Of a DNA stretch of 64,000 nucleotides, positions 22,821 to 32,550 are shown piece by piece. Every line of letters begins with the position of its first letter. Positions within the stretch are counted from its first letter, which is position 1. The position numbers and the translations under genes are program-made. The notes beneath the pieces were generated by a model. That model worked only from the letters and a program-made list of their open reading frames with translations. It was not told where the DNA came from and searched no databases. This DNA comes from Candidatus Zixiibacteriota bacterium. GTDB taxonomy: Bacteria > Zixibacteria > MSB-5A5 > GN15 > FEB-12. The DNA lies in contig JBFLZR010000003.1 of NCBI GenBank assembly GCA_040756055.1, forward strand, positions 43,160 to 107,159, given 5' to 3'.

Positions 22821-24278
22821 ATGAAGAGAATACTTACCCTTGTCGTCCTTGTCCCGGCGCTTTTGATGGTCGGGCAGGTGTTTGCCTCTGAAGTGACCGA
22901 CGTGCAGCTGAGCTATGCTGCGGGCTCCACCGTTGCTACTATTAATGTAGACGGAGCGGTTCGCTTCACGCATCAGACCGAGGAGGCCAAGGACGGAAAA
23001 CCATTCCGGGTGATAGTGGATGTATTGTCGGCTACTCATAATATGGGTTCCTACAATTTCATGTCACTTCCGGCTTGCCCGGTTTTATCGATTCGGTCGA
23101 GTCAGTACGCCGTTCAGCCGGAGGCGATAGTGAGAATCGTCTTTGATATGGAAAGCGAACAGGTGTACCGGGTCGATTCGGACAATAAGAGTATAATGTT
23201 GTTCTTTGCCGACAAGAGCCAGCGCTCATTCGCGCCGTGGTCCACGGCAAGCTCCTTGAGAAAGGACAAGGCTCCCGCTACGACTCTTGCATCTGAGGTG
23301 CAGGTGGCGGAGGTGGAAGCTGAGCCGGAGCCGGTCAAGAAATCGGTTGAAGAACTGAATAAATCGATCGACAACGATCGTTTGTCCAGCCTGGAGTCGA
23401 AACCGAATGGCGCGGTCAAGGTCGAGAAAAACAGTGAGCAACCTGTCGCCAAGCCGGTGGTCGAAACCCAGCAGTTGGCCGGCAAGCCGGAGCCGGAAAA
23501 GCCCGCCCCGAAGAAGGTTGTAAAGGATCCTCCCAAGCTTTCGCAGGCGAATTCTCTGTATGGTCCGTTTGCCGATGTTGCTGTCGAAGAGCAGGCCAAA
23601 CCGGCAGTTGCCGAGAAGAAGGTTGCCGAGAAGCCGGTTGAGAAGCCGCTGGTAGTGGCATCGGTCGAGAAGCAGGAGCCCAAGCCGGCTGCCGAAACGG
23701 CTCCGGTGAAGCCCGCCGAAAAGCCGGTGGTCAATCAGGCCGAGAAGGTGGCCGAAAAGCCTTCGACTCCTCAGGCGCCGGTACAGGCACAGCAAAGCAA
23801 GCCCGAGAGTGAGTCTGTGGCCGCGAAGCAACCCGAGCAGAACGTGGAGGGCAATCAGGTTGCCGACGATGGCGGCGCCGCCAAGAAATCGACCTCGCGA
23901 TTCCGCCGTACTGTCGCCGAATCCAAAAAGGTCAAGGGTACGCTGGTGGCGGAGTTCCCTCAGAGGCTGGTTATCAAGTACAAGGGCTCCAATCATCGTG
24001 ATCCTTTCGCGACGTTGCTCGATGAATCGAAAACTTATGATAACCCGGTTGAGAGACAGGTCCCGAATGTGGAAGGTCTCAAGCTGGTCGGTGTCATTGA
24101 AGCCGGCTCCACGGATAACCGGGCGCTATTTGAAGATAAAGACGGCTATGGATATATCCTCAAGACCGGTGATAAGGTTCAGAAGGGATATGTTCTTCGT
24201 GTAGAATCCGACCGGGTCTATTTCCAGATATTCGAGTACGGTTGGAGTCGGACGGTAGCCCTCAATCTTGAAAGTTAA
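22821..24278 (+). CDS. pilP: PilP-like protein with N-terminal AMIN domain
   Basis: 485 residues, about three times the length of ordinary PilP. Residues 1-22 form a signal peptide. Residues about 25-130 are an AMIN domain (VQLSYAAGSTVATINVDG, FRVIVDVLSAT). Residues about 150-370 are a low-complexity Pro/Lys/Glu/Ala linker. Residues about 385-485 are the PilP fold (HRDPFATLLDE, LKLVGVIEAG, GYGYILKTGDKVQKGYVLRV). In most bacteria AMIN sits at the N-terminus of PilQ to bind peptidoglycan; here it is attached to the PilP-like protein instead. No lipobox, unlike classical PilP. Cotranscribed with pilO and pilQ. Confidence 0.88.
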   Translation: MKRILTLVVLVPALLMVGQVFASEVTDVQLSYAAGSTVATINVDGAVRFTHQTEEAKDGKPFRVIVDVLSATHNMGSYNFMSLPACPVLSIRSSQYAVQPEAIVRIVFDMESEQVYRVDSDNKSIMLFFADKSQRSFAPWSTASSLRKDKAPATTLASEVQVAEVEAEPEPVKKSVEELNKSIDNDRLSSLESKPNGAVKVEKNSEQPVAKPVVETQQLAGKPEPEKPAPKKVVKDPPKLSQANSLYGPFADVAVEEQAKPAVAEKKVAEKPVEKPLVVASVEKQEPKPAAETAPVKPAEKPVVNQAEKVAEKPSTPQAPVQAQQSKPESESVAAKQPEQNVEGNQVADDGGAAKKSTSRFRRTVAESKKVKGTLVAEFPQRLVIKYKGSNHRDPFATLLDESKTYDNPVERQVPNVEGLKLVGVIEAGSTDNRALFEDKDGYGYILKTGDKVQKGYVLRVESDRVYFQIFEYGWSRTVALNLES

Positions 24279-24297
24279 TGAAAGGCAGGTGCATAAG

Positions 24298-25584
24298 ATG
24301 TTCGGGAAAATGATCAAATCATTAGTGTGGGTTCCGTTGCTGCTGCTTATTGCGGTTGCCTTCATGAGCCAGACGGCGGCCCAGGAACAGGCTGATCCGT
24401 CGGTGCCAATCAAGAACCTACAGTTTCAGTCGGCCGATATCAAGTCGGTGCTGACTTTCCTTGCCGACTACGGCGGCGTTAACGTGGTTATCGCGCCGGA
24501 GGTCGACGGTACTGTCACGATTAAGTTGAAAGACGTTAAATGGCGCAGCGCCATGGACATTATCGGGCGGACCTATGATCTGGCCGTAGTGGACGAGGAA
24601 GACGGTTATATCCGGGTGCTTCCGGCGGAACAGTATCGCAAGGAAGTTACCGAGATGGAAAAGCACCGTCGCGAGACGATGGAACTGGCCAAGCTGGAGA
24701 CCAGGATTGTCAAGATAGCCAACTCTACCTCGGACGATGTCGTTGCGGCGGTGAAGTCGCTGATGACGGAGAGAGGCACGGCTTCGAGCGATCCGCGTTC
24801 CAACTCGATAATTCTGCAGGAAGTTCCTTCGAATATCGAGAACGTCATGAACTATATCGCCGAGCTGGATAAACCTGCCAAGCAGATTAAGATTTCCGCC
24901 AGGCTTCTGGAGATCTTCACCGAAGATGCCCAGGAGCTGGGCATAGACTGGGGAGCCTCGGGTACTTACACGACCGAGTCGGGTCGTGAATATCCGCAGA
25001 GTGTCGACATTAACACCGACCGTACCACCGATAACGCTCTGAAGTACCGGGTGACGGCGCTTCAACACGGCTGGTCGGCCCAGGCTGTTGTTGACGCTAT
25101 CGTGCAGTCGGATAAGGGCCGGATCATAGCCCATCCGGAGATTACCACGATAGACAACAAGCAAGCCAAGATTCAGATGGGTCAGAAGATCCCGGTGAAG
25201 CAGTTTGACGAAGCCGGTAACGTGGTTATTAAGTTTGAAGAGGTCGGTACCATATTGCTGGTGACGCCGCACCTGACCGCTGAGGACCAGATTCTCATGG
25301 AGCTGTCTCCCGAGCGTTCGACCTACCAGTTTGACCCGAACGGCGTGATTATCAACACCAGTAACGCCAAGACGAACGTTATCGTTAATAACGGTCAGAC
25401 GGCTGTTATCGGCGGTTTGACCACGGAAGATGAAGTGGAAACCGAGATTGGCGTGCCGATTTTGAAGGATATTCCGCTCATCGGACGGCTTTTCAAATAC
25501 ACGAACAAGCGTACTGAGAGCAGAGATTTGATCATTTTCGTAACGCCTACCATTGTTGACGAAAACCTCGCAATGGAAGGCTAA
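24298..25584 (+). CDS. pilQ: Type IV pilus secretin PilQ
   Basis: 428 residues from ATG 24298 (an upstream frame to 24268 overlaps pilP). Signal peptide 1-28, then one STN-like and one secretin_N domain (residues about 35-200), then the secretin barrel domain (about 225-425) with the conserved TTIDNKQAKIQMGQKIPV, NGQTAVIGGLTTEDE and GVPILKDIPLIGRLFKY motifs. No AMIN domain is present in it, and the N-terminal part is shorter than in typical PilQ. It should form the outer-membrane pore. Last gene of the operon, followed by a terminator. Confidence 0.95.
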   Translation: MFGKMIKSLVWVPLLLLIAVAFMSQTAAQEQADPSVPIKNLQFQSADIKSVLTFLADYGGVNVVIAPEVDGTVTIKLKDVKWRSAMDIIGRTYDLAVVDEEDGYIRVLPAEQYRKEVTEMEKHRRETMELAKLETRIVKIANSTSDDVVAAVKSLMTERGTASSDPRSNSIILQEVPSNIENVMNYIAELDKPAKQIKISARLLEIFTEDAQELGIDWGASGTYTTESGREYPQSVDINTDRTTDNALKYRVTALQHGWSAQAVVDAIVQSDKGRIIAHPEITTIDNKQAKIQMGQKIPVKQFDEAGNVVIKFEEVGTILLVTPHLTAEDQILMELSPERSTYQFDPNGVIINTSNAKTNVIVNNGQTAVIGGLTTEDEVETEIGVPILKDIPLIGRLFKYTNKRTESRDLIIFVTPTIVDENLAMEG

Positions 25585-25605
25585 TTCCGGACAGATTCAG
25601 CAGGC

Positions 25606-25638
25606 AAAAACCCTCTCTTTTTGCAAGGGAGGGTTTTT
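25606..25638 (+). terminator. Rho-independent terminator of the pil operon
   Basis: Long A/T-flanked stem: AAAACCCTCTCTT pairs with AAGGGAGGGTTTT around a short TTTGC loop and runs into a T-tract. It is 22 bases after the pilQ stop. Confidence 0.92.
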
Positions 25639-25739
25639 TGCTTCTAAACGCCGGGGGAGTTTTTCCGATAATCTAAACAAGGGTCTTAATCCGCAAATTA
25701 TGATAAACAGCTATAATTCAATTATGGGAGCAGTCAGTT

Positions 25740-27848
25740 ATGTTTAAGCAGAAATCATTGTTATGGTACTCTGCTGCAGCGTTGACAATCGCGATCTTTG
25801 GTTTGTTTCTGGCAGGGTGTGAATCGTCAGGGAGTTCCAGTGACGATGTTACCGAGGAAACGACGATGTCGATATCGGCCACGCCGGTGTCGATAGCCGT
25901 CGGATCCTATACGGTTATTGAAGTTATCGTGGAGACCGGCACGACCGGTGTTGAGGGTCAGGAAGTTACGTTCTCGGTGTCGCCGTCGACCGCGGGAACT
26001 CTTTCGGCCACCACCCGGACGACCGCCGCGGACGGTTCTGCCGCGGTCATGTTCACAGGCGCGATCGCAGGTTCGGCGGTGATTACCGTCAGCGCCAGCG
26101 GAACGTCTTTGACCGCCAACGTAGGGGTGACAATTACCGAGGAGGGAACCACGGGAAGTGGTACGGTTGATGTGAGTGTGTCGCCTCAGGTGATTATCGC
26201 TAACGGAACCGATGAGGCTCACGTGACCGTGGTGGTTCGTGATGCCAACATGAACCCGGCTGCCGATTCGACTCTGGTGAAGCTCTGCGCGGGTGAAAAA
26301 TTCGACGATATCGACGGCAACGGCTACTGGTCATCTGGAATCGATACGTTGATTTATGATGCCAACGACAACGACACGTGGGACGCCGCGGGGATTATTC
26401 CTTCGGTGGCCTATACCGGTGGCGGTATTGGGACCGCTTCGGTAGATTTCACAGCCGGCAATGTAACCGGAACGTATTATATCAAGGCCACGGTTGACGA
26501 CGGCGGTGTCATCGGCAGTGACGATGCTTCGATTCAGCTCAATCCGAACACCGAGCTGCATTCGATCTTCCTGGCAGCCGAAGTGATTAATCTTCAGGTA
26601 AAGGCCTGCGGCGGTATCGAGACAGCCAACCTTTACGCTACCGGTTATGATGTAAACGGAAATTCGGTTCCAGAGGGAATGGCGATTACGTTTATGATTC
26701 TTGACGGTCCCGATGGCGGCGAGTTCCTCGGAACTGACCCGACTGCCTCCGAAGCGACCGCGCTAACGAACAGTCAAGGTATAGCCAGTGTCCCGATTCA
26801 CTCCGGTACAGTTTCCGGTACGATAAGGGTCCGCGCTTTTGCCGATACGATTCTTTCTAACGCTACACAGATCATGGTATCATCCGGTCCGCCCAAGTAT
26901 ATCGATGTTGGTGTGGATACCTTCAACGTGCAGTGGTGGAATACACTGAACGAAAGGATGGGAGTTACGGCGGTCGTGTCCGATACGTTCCTGAATCCTG
27001 TGGTCGACTCTACGGTCGTTTACTTCTCGTGCGATGAAGGCACAATGGTTTCCTATGAGGCGAGAACGGTAGACCATGAAGGTGTTACGGGGACAGAGTG
27101 GATTTCAGGTACCACTGTACCTACAGCTGACGGAAAAGTGTGGGTATTTGCAGAGACGGCCGGCGGCACAGTCCGTGACTCGGTTATGTTTATTAATTCG
27201 AGCCCTATCGTATACTTTTATACATCTACCGCTTCCGTTGATATCAATGCCGACGGAGAGGATTACGAACTTGTCGGTATTTCGGCCGAAGACATCAATT
27301 TCAATTATGTTGTGGACATGACCGAAGTCGTGTTTGACTTTGACGAGTCTGCCATTGATGTTGAGGCGGCAGAATTAAGAGACGGCTGGAATGCATCTCT
27401 GGATTGGGTGAAAGTGACGTCCGCCGGCGCCCTTAAACAGGATTTCTCGTTAACCGGCGGCAATGACGACGGAATTGTCAAAGCCGTAGGAGTGAAGGCC
27501 GAAGACGATTTGGCGTTCGCAACCCTGTTCACCGTCACGCTTCACTCAGGAAACGCATATAGCGCCAACTGCGAGATCTCCGGCGAGGAGACAGCTGCCC
27601 AGGGTGCTCAGCTAAGCTTCGATGTGAAGATTGCTGACCGTGCGGGTAATCCGCTCGGAGATCATACACTGGTCCTTACGGCCTCAGCTGGAAGCATCGG
27701 CACAGGCACCTGTGAGACTAACGAGTACGGCGAATGCTCAGGCCTGACCTGGACAGCCCCTGGAGCGGCTGGTACAGTTACAATTACAGTTACCGATACC
27801 GACCCGCGGGGCGGTATTGTTCTGACGAAGACAGTAACGGTTGAGTAG
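25740..27848 (+). CDS. Large lipoprotein with immunoglobulin-like (Big/invasin-type) repeats
   Basis: 702 residues. Lipobox LAGC at about residue 26, then a Ser/Gly/Asp linker, then at least five beta-rich Ig-like units. The family-typical strings are EVTFSVSPSTAGTLSA, TDEAHVTVVVRDANMNPAADS and GNPLGDHTLVLTASAG, with repeated DGSAAVMF/QGIASVPI-type strands. Such Big_1 repeats act as extracellular stalks or adhesins. It sits directly after the pil secretin operon under its own transcription unit (terminators on both sides), so a link with pilus function is suggestive, not shown. Codon use looks like its neighbours. Confidence 0.82.
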   Translation: MFKQKSLLWYSAAALTIAIFGLFLAGCESSGSSSDDVTEETTMSISATPVSIAVGSYTVIEVIVETGTTGVEGQEVTFSVSPSTAGTLSATTRTTAADGSAAVMFTGAIAGSAVITVSASGTSLTANVGVTITEEGTTGSGTVDVSVSPQVIIANGTDEAHVTVVVRDANMNPAADSTLVKLCAGEKFDDIDGNGYWSSGIDTLIYDANDNDTWDAAGIIPSVAYTGGGIGTASVDFTAGNVTGTYYIKATVDDGGVIGSDDASIQLNPNTELHSIFLAAEVINLQVKACGGIETANLYATGYDVNGNSVPEGMAITFMILDGPDGGEFLGTDPTASEATALTNSQGIASVPIHSGTVSGTIRVRAFADTILSNATQIMVSSGPPKYIDVGVDTFNVQWWNTLNERMGVTAVVSDTFLNPVVDSTVVYFSCDEGTMVSYEARTVDHEGVTGTEWISGTTVPTADGKVWVFAETAGGTVRDSVMFINSSPIVYFYTSTASVDINADGEDYELVGISAEDINFNYVVDMTEVVFDFDESAIDVEAAELRDGWNASLDWVKVTSAGALKQDFSLTGGNDDGIVKAVGVKAEDDLAFATLFTVTLHSGNAYSANCEISGEETAAQGAQLSFDVKIADRAGNPLGDHTLVLTASAGSIGTGTCETNEYGECSGLTWTAPGAAGTVTITVTDTDPRGGIVLTKTVTVE

Positions 27849-27876
27849 AAACTCATAGTTATGTAAATAACATGAA

Positions 27877-27900
27877 GCCGCCGGGTGACCGGCGGCTTTT
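27877..27900 (+). terminator. Rho-independent terminator after the Ig-repeat lipoprotein
   Basis: Perfect stem GCCGCCGG/CCGGCGGC around GTGA, followed by TTTT. It lies 28 bases after the stop. Confidence 0.9.
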
Positions 27901-27966
27901 CTATTGCACTCGAATCAGCCTAATTTTCTCTTTGCTGACGGTTTTGGTACGTTTTACATTGCAGGT

Positions 27967-29655
27967 ATGCTGAATACTGTAAATCAGACAGTCAGAGTGG
28001 CCGAGACTCTGTTCGAGGCGTTTGAAAAGACTGCCGCAAGACTTCCCGGTCAGATAGCCTTTAAGGCCGATGGTGGGCGGGGCAGGCAATATACCTATCT
28101 TGAATCACACGAAATAATCAAGCAGCTTGCCAATGGTCTTGGTTCTGACGCGCTTGCCGACTGCTCTGAGATTGGTCTGCTGGCGGAAAATCGGCCCGAA
28201 TGGTGCATGACATACCTGGCCATTACCGCCGCCGGCAAAACAGTAGTGCCGATCGACGCCAACCTGAAGCCATCGGAGATGTCATACGTCATCAGGCATG
28301 CCCGTCTGAAAGTGGTGTTTACATCGGGCAGGTTCCACCCGATTCTCTCCAGGGAACATCCCGATACGACCATATATTCCTTCGATGACCCTCACAATGG
28401 CTGGCAGAATCTGTTTTCTTCGGAGAATCCCCGTAAAGACCGTCCTGCCAGCGAAGTCGCGGCGCTTATATATACCTCGGGAACAACCGGTGAACCGAAG
28501 GCGGTGGAGCTTACTCACCGCAATATGCTTGCGAATTTCGAGGGGATTCGGCCGTGTTTGCCCTTTGGTCAAAATGATACTTTCCTGTCAGTTCTGCCGC
28601 TGCACCACACCTTTGAGGCAACCTGCGGATTTCTGACGCCGCTCTTTTCAGGTTCGACCATCGTCTACGCTCGGTCGCTCAAATCAAAGGAGATACTTGA
28701 GGATATCGCCGGCAACGGCGTCACGGTTATGTGCGGTGTGCCGCTTTTGTATGAGAAAATGCACCACTCGATTCGTCGCAAGATTCAATCGGCTTCGCTT
28801 GTGAGGCGAATTCTCTTTGAGATATTCTTCGCCCTGTCCAGACTGGGATGGATGATGGGGTTTAAGTGGGGGAAGTTTTTGTTTCGGGGCCTGAGAAGGC
28901 GCGCCCAGATGACCAGGATGAGGATGTTTGTCTCGGGAGGAGCGGCCCTTCCGCCGAACATCAATCGCTTCTTCAATATGCTCGGCCTCGATTTACAGCA
29001 GGGTTATGGTATGACGGAGTGCTCGCCGGTTATTTCGGTCAATAAGCCCGATGATAGCAAGTTCGCGTCGGTAGGCCCGCCGCTTCATAATCTCGAAGTA
29101 AAGATCTTCGAGCCCGATGAAAAGGGAATCGGTGAAATCATTGTCAGGGGAGAGAGCGTAACCGCCGGTTATCGGGGTCGTCCGAAGGAGACGGCCGAGT
29201 TGATCCGGGGCGGCTGGTTGCATACGGGTGACCTGGGCAGACTGAAAGACGGTCACCTGTGGATTACCGGCCGGAAGAAGAACCTGATTGTATCGGCGGC
29301 GGGCAAGAATATCTATCCGGAGCAGATAGAGGAGAAACTGCTTGAATCGGCTTATATACTGGAGACGGTGGTGTTTGGCCGCCGCAAAAAGGATAAACAG
29401 GGAGAGGATATCTGCGCGATCATAGTGCCGGATCTGGAGCAATTCAAGGTCGATTTCGGGCTGGATCCCGCCAAGCCCGATATGGGCAAGGTCGAACAAG
29501 TTATTAACGAGGAAGTGGAGAAGGTGCATCGTTCCATTGCCGATTACAAGCGTATCACTGACCTGAAGATACAACTGGAGGAACTTGAAAAGACTTCTTC
29601 CAAAAAGGTAAAACGGTTTGTATATAAACAGAGCCCGGATAGCCAGGCGCCTTGA
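27967..29655 (+). CDS. Long-chain acyl-CoA synthetase-like AMP-forming ligase
   Basis: 562 residues from ATG 27967 (a TTG frame starts earlier but adds no family residues; the ribosome site is poor for either). Motifs of the ANL superfamily: the phosphate loop YTSGTTGEPKAVELTH near residue 177, GYGMTECSP near 340, the TGDLGRL/GRKKN region and a C-terminal catalytic Lys in KTSSKKVKRF. Activates fatty or aryl acids to the acyl-adenylate then acyl-CoA. The substrate is not defined by sequence. Overlaps the next gene by one base. Confidence 0.93.
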   Translation: MLNTVNQTVRVAETLFEAFEKTAARLPGQIAFKADGGRGRQYTYLESHEIIKQLANGLGSDALADCSEIGLLAENRPEWCMTYLAITAAGKTVVPIDANLKPSEMSYVIRHARLKVVFTSGRFHPILSREHPDTTIYSFDDPHNGWQNLFSSENPRKDRPASEVAALIYTSGTTGEPKAVELTHRNMLANFEGIRPCLPFGQNDTFLSVLPLHHTFEATCGFLTPLFSGSTIVYARSLKSKEILEDIAGNGVTVMCGVPLLYEKMHHSIRRKIQSASLVRRILFEIFFALSRLGWMMGFKWGKFLFRGLRRRAQMTRMRMFVSGGAALPPNINRFFNMLGLDLQQGYGMTECSPVISVNKPDDSKFASVGPPLHNLEVKIFEPDEKGIGEIIVRGESVTAGYRGRPKETAELIRGGWLHTGDLGRLKDGHLWITGRKKNLIVSAAGKNIYPEQIEEKLLESAYILETVVFGRRKKDKQGEDICAIIVPDLEQFKVDFGLDPAKPDMGKVEQVINEEVEKVHRSIADYKRITDLKIQLEELEKTSSKKVKRFVYKQSPDSQAP

Positions 29656-30074
29656 TGATGGTTAAGACGGAGTATATTGAGTTCAATACGAAGGGACCGG
29701 GGGATATTGTCAACATGACGGCCGAGATTCAGTCGGTCGTGGGGAAGTCCGGTATCACGGCGGGTACGGTGACAGTCTTTGCTCCGGGCTCGACAACGGG
29801 CATTACGACCATAGAGTACGAACCGGGACTTTTGAGGGACCTGCCACAGTTGATGGAGAAGTTGGTACCGTCGGACCGCAGTTACAGCCATGATGAAACC
29901 TGGGGTGACGGCAACGGCTTTTCGCATCTTCGGTCGGCCATGATTGGCTGTGATATGACGGTTCCGTTCGACGGCGGCAAGCTGCTTTTGGGTACCGGGC
30001 AGCAGATAGTGTTTTGTGAGTTCGACAATCGCGCCCGCCACAGGCGGGTGATACTGCAAATTATGGGTGAGTAG
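29655..30074 (+). CDS. yjbQ: YjbQ/UPF0047-family protein
   Basis: 139 residues, the whole family length. Shows the conserved FAPGSTTGITTIEYEPGLLRDL segment and the later HDETWGDGNGFSHLRSAMIG with a His-rich metal site. YjbQ proteins bind metal and have thiamine-phosphate-synthase side activity in some species; true role unclear. The ATG at 29655 overlaps the ligase stop (TGATG). Confidence 0.9.
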   Translation: MMVKTEYIEFNTKGPGDIVNMTAEIQSVVGKSGITAGTVTVFAPGSTTGITTIEYEPGLLRDLPQLMEKLVPSDRSYSHDETWGDGNGFSHLRSAMIGCDMTVPFDGGKLLLGTGQQIVFCEFDNRARHRRVILQIMGE

Positions 30075-31083
30075 CATCGTGGTAAAATCGCTTGAGAGAA
30101 TTGACGGCAGACTTCGGTGGATCGACCAGACGCAGCTACCGATGGTTCTGGATTACAAAGAATCCGATGATTATTTCGAGATAATCAGGGCTATTAAGCG
30201 TTTGGAGATTCGCGGCGCTCCGGCGATAGGCATCGCGGCGGCATACGGTATCGCGGTGGCAATCGAGAGGGCGAAGATATACGACCTTGGCTTCGTAAAC
30301 CGGGTCGGTTTGGAATTCAAAAACGCGAGGCCCACCGCGGTGAATCTTTCCTGGGCGGTTGACAGAGTGCTCAGGAGGGCGGCTGACGATAATATCGGCG
30401 AAGCCGGCAGCGCCGCCATGCTCTGGGAAGAAGCCGGGGCGATTCACGCCGAGGATGCGGAGATGTGTAAGCGTATTGGCGAGAATGGCGCGGAGTTCAT
30501 TTCTGACGGTGACAGTATTCTTACGCACTGCAATGCCGGAGCCTTGGCAACGGGTGGAATCGGCACGGCACTGGGGGTTATTTACACCTGTCGCAATCAG
30601 GGCAAGGCAGTGAAGGTATATGCCGATGAAACCCGCCCTCTTCTTCAGGGGGCGCGTCTGACAACCTGGGAGCTCAAGCACGAAAGTATCGATGTAACCT
30701 TGATCTGCGATAATACCGCCGGGATGCTCATGCGTCAGGGGAAGGTGAAGCACGTGCTGGTAGGCGCCGATCGGATAGCCGCCAACGGTGACACCGCCAA
30801 CAAGATCGGAACTTATTCGCTGGCGGTACTGGCGCGGGAGAACCGGGTGCCGTTTTATGTGGCGGCGCCGGCATCGACTTTTGATGATGGCATTGCGACA
30901 GGCGATGATATCGTAATTGAGGAGCGTTCGGCATCGGAGGTAGTACACGGATTCGGTCGCAGGACAGCTCCGGAGGGTATTAAGGTGTACTCGCCCGCTT
31001 TCGACGTTACTCCGCATGAGCTTATCAGTTACTACATAACGGATTCCGGCAATAAAAAAGGCGGCAGGCACGACGCCGTTTAG
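30067..31083 (+). CDS. mtnA: Methylthioribose-1-phosphate isomerase
   Basis: 338 residues. The isomerase signature is complete: the IRGAPAIGIAAAYG motif, the catalytic Cys in LTHCNAGALATGG, the catalytic Asp in VGADRIAANGDTANKIGT and DETRPLLQGARLT. Converts methylthioribose-1-phosphate to methylthioribulose-1-phosphate in methionine salvage. It starts with GTG 8 bases inside yjbQ (an alternative GTG lies at 30079). No other salvage gene is in the window. Confidence 0.94.
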   Translation: MSSIVVKSLERIDGRLRWIDQTQLPMVLDYKESDDYFEIIRAIKRLEIRGAPAIGIAAAYGIAVAIERAKIYDLGFVNRVGLEFKNARPTAVNLSWAVDRVLRRAADDNIGEAGSAAMLWEEAGAIHAEDAEMCKRIGENGAEFISDGDSILTHCNAGALATGGIGTALGVIYTCRNQGKAVKVYADETRPLLQGARLTTWELKHESIDVTLICDNTAGMLMRQGKVKHVLVGADRIAANGDTANKIGTYSLAVLARENRVPFYVAAPASTFDDGIATGDDIVIEERSASEVVHGFGRRTAPEGIKVYSPAFDVTPHELISYYITDSGNKKGGRHDAV

Positions 31084-31152
31084 GGGTCGGTCGAAGTTTA
31101 AGTTGATTTCGGCAAATCCCGATATTCATTAATAGGTCAAATCTGGAGGCCC

Positions 31153-31803
31153 ATGTCGCGTGCTCAAACACAAAAGAATGCCCTGGCGGCACTGAATTAC
31201 GATCTTTTCGTTCCGGAAGATCTGACGCCGCCATCGCCCGCAACGATTCACGCCAAAATCAGGCAGCATACTACGAAGGCCGTCTCGATTCCCTCTGAGT
31301 TGACTGATGCCGGCGACAACGGTCTTCCTTCTGTGGCTGAGTTGTATCGAAGATTCGACATGTTCAACTGGCTGTATTTCGACGGTAAGCTGCCGAGATC
31401 GCGGATTGAATATTCCGGACGGATGACCTCAGCCGGCTCGTATTCATCGTCGATGAAACTAATCCGCATGGGCCGGAGGTATCACGAGCTGTTTCCCGAA
31501 GAGATTAATGACACGCTGAAGCATGAGATGCTGCACATCAGGCATCACCATCATGACAGTGTTTTCAAAAAGGAGGCGGCGCGGATAGGGGCCTCGGTTC
31601 GAGCCCGGACACATCCGCTGCTTCAAAAACCGCCTCGCTATATTTATCTGTGCCCCGGGTGCGGCAAGGAATATCCCCGTCAGCGGCGGCTTCGCATGTC
31701 TTCCTGCGGTGATTGTTCGCGAGGGGGGCGTTTTGACTCCCGATTCAAGCTGACCCTGGTGGAGAGCCGGGCTCGCCTGAAGTCTGCTTCATCGGGCAAG
31801 TGA
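31153..31803 (+). CDS. SprT-like zinc metalloprotease-family protein
   Basis: 216 residues. Residues about 70-145 are the SprT-like core (LYRRFDMFNWLYFDGKLP, then the zinc motif HEMLH with a following HHHHDSVFKKEAA). Residues about 165-200 form a zinc ribbon (CPGCGKEYP and CGDC). An N-terminal extension of about 65 residues is unrelated to anything I know. Human relatives (SPRTN) cleave DNA-protein crosslinks; in bacteria the role is not settled. Confidence 0.88.
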   Translation: MSRAQTQKNALAALNYDLFVPEDLTPPSPATIHAKIRQHTTKAVSIPSELTDAGDNGLPSVAELYRRFDMFNWLYFDGKLPRSRIEYSGRMTSAGSYSSSMKLIRMGRRYHELFPEEINDTLKHEMLHIRHHHHDSVFKKEAARIGASVRARTHPLLQKPPRYIYLCPGCGKEYPRQRRLRMSSCGDCSRGGRFDSRFKLTLVESRARLKSASSGK

Positions 31804-32030
31804 CCGTCATATCTTACCAGTCAGATAATTCGGACAGGGGTTCGGGACCTCATTTGTTGAGAGAATGTTTTTACGGGGTATTTGGAGAGCCCCGGAAATA
31901 TTCTGCTTTTGTGGTCGTAAGTTGCTGTGACTAAATAAAATACGCCGCCAGCCGATATGATATTGCAGGATTGGTTTCAGGTGAAAAGCCCTTGAGGTGT
32001 CGGATTTTGGTGTTTTTTGGAACGTTTGTG

Positions 32031-32058
32031 TTGACAAGCGGTGAAAGTTTTATATCTT
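32031..32058 (+). promoter_or_regulatory. Promoter of rplM-rpsI
   Basis: TTGACA and TATCTT separated by 16 bases, ending 44 bases before the rplM start. The 290-base gap before it (31804-32102) contains nothing else recognisable. Confidence 0.65.
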
Positions 32059-32102
32059 TCTAAGCTATTTTTGTAAGTGAAAACAGGATAACAGGGTTGG
32101 AG

Positions 32103-32540
32103 ATGAAAACATTTGTCCCTAAAATCGATCCGAGCCAGCGTAAGTGGTGGGTGATCGATCTTGATGATGTTGTTCTTGGACGGGCCGCTGTACAGGTTGC
32201 CAAAGTACTCAGGGGCAAGAACAAGCCGATTTTTACGCCGCATCTCGATACTGGCGACCATGTCGTGGTTGTCAATGCCAAGCAGGTGCGTTTGTCGGGC
32301 AAGAATAAGCCGACTAACCTGAGATATTACCGTTATTCGGGCTACCCGGGCGGTCTCAAAGAGCGGACATTCGATGATTTGATGCAGAGCAAGCCCGAGG
32401 AGGCGTTTCGTCTCGCAGTGAGAAGGATGCTTCCGAAGAATCGTCTTGGACGCAAGATGTTCAAGAAGCTGCATGTTTACGCCGGTTCGGAGCATCCGCA
32501 CCAGGCACAGAAACCGGAAACTTTGAAAGTGAACGGATAA
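32103..32540 (+). CDS. rplM: 50S ribosomal protein L13
   Basis: 145 residues, the normal bacterial length. [15 protein letters not shown] and the C-terminal [18 protein letters not shown] are diagnostic. ATG 32103 follows AGGGTTGGAG; the TTG two codons upstream is less likely. Paired with rpsI as in most bacteria. Confidence 0.97.
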   Translation: MKTFVPKIDPSQRKWWVIDLDDVVLGRAAVQVAKVLRGKNKPIFTPHLDTGDHVVVVNAKQVRLSGKNKPTNLRYYRYSGYPGGLKERTFDDLMQSKPEEAFRLAVRRMLPKNRLGRKMFKKLHVYAGSEHPHQAQKPETLKVNG

Positions 32541-32550
32541 ATTGGATAGT

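Noticed and set aside
23226..23996. Open frames antisense to the pilP linker
   Set aside because: Low-complexity Leu/Arg-rich shadows of the Lys/Glu/Pro linker.
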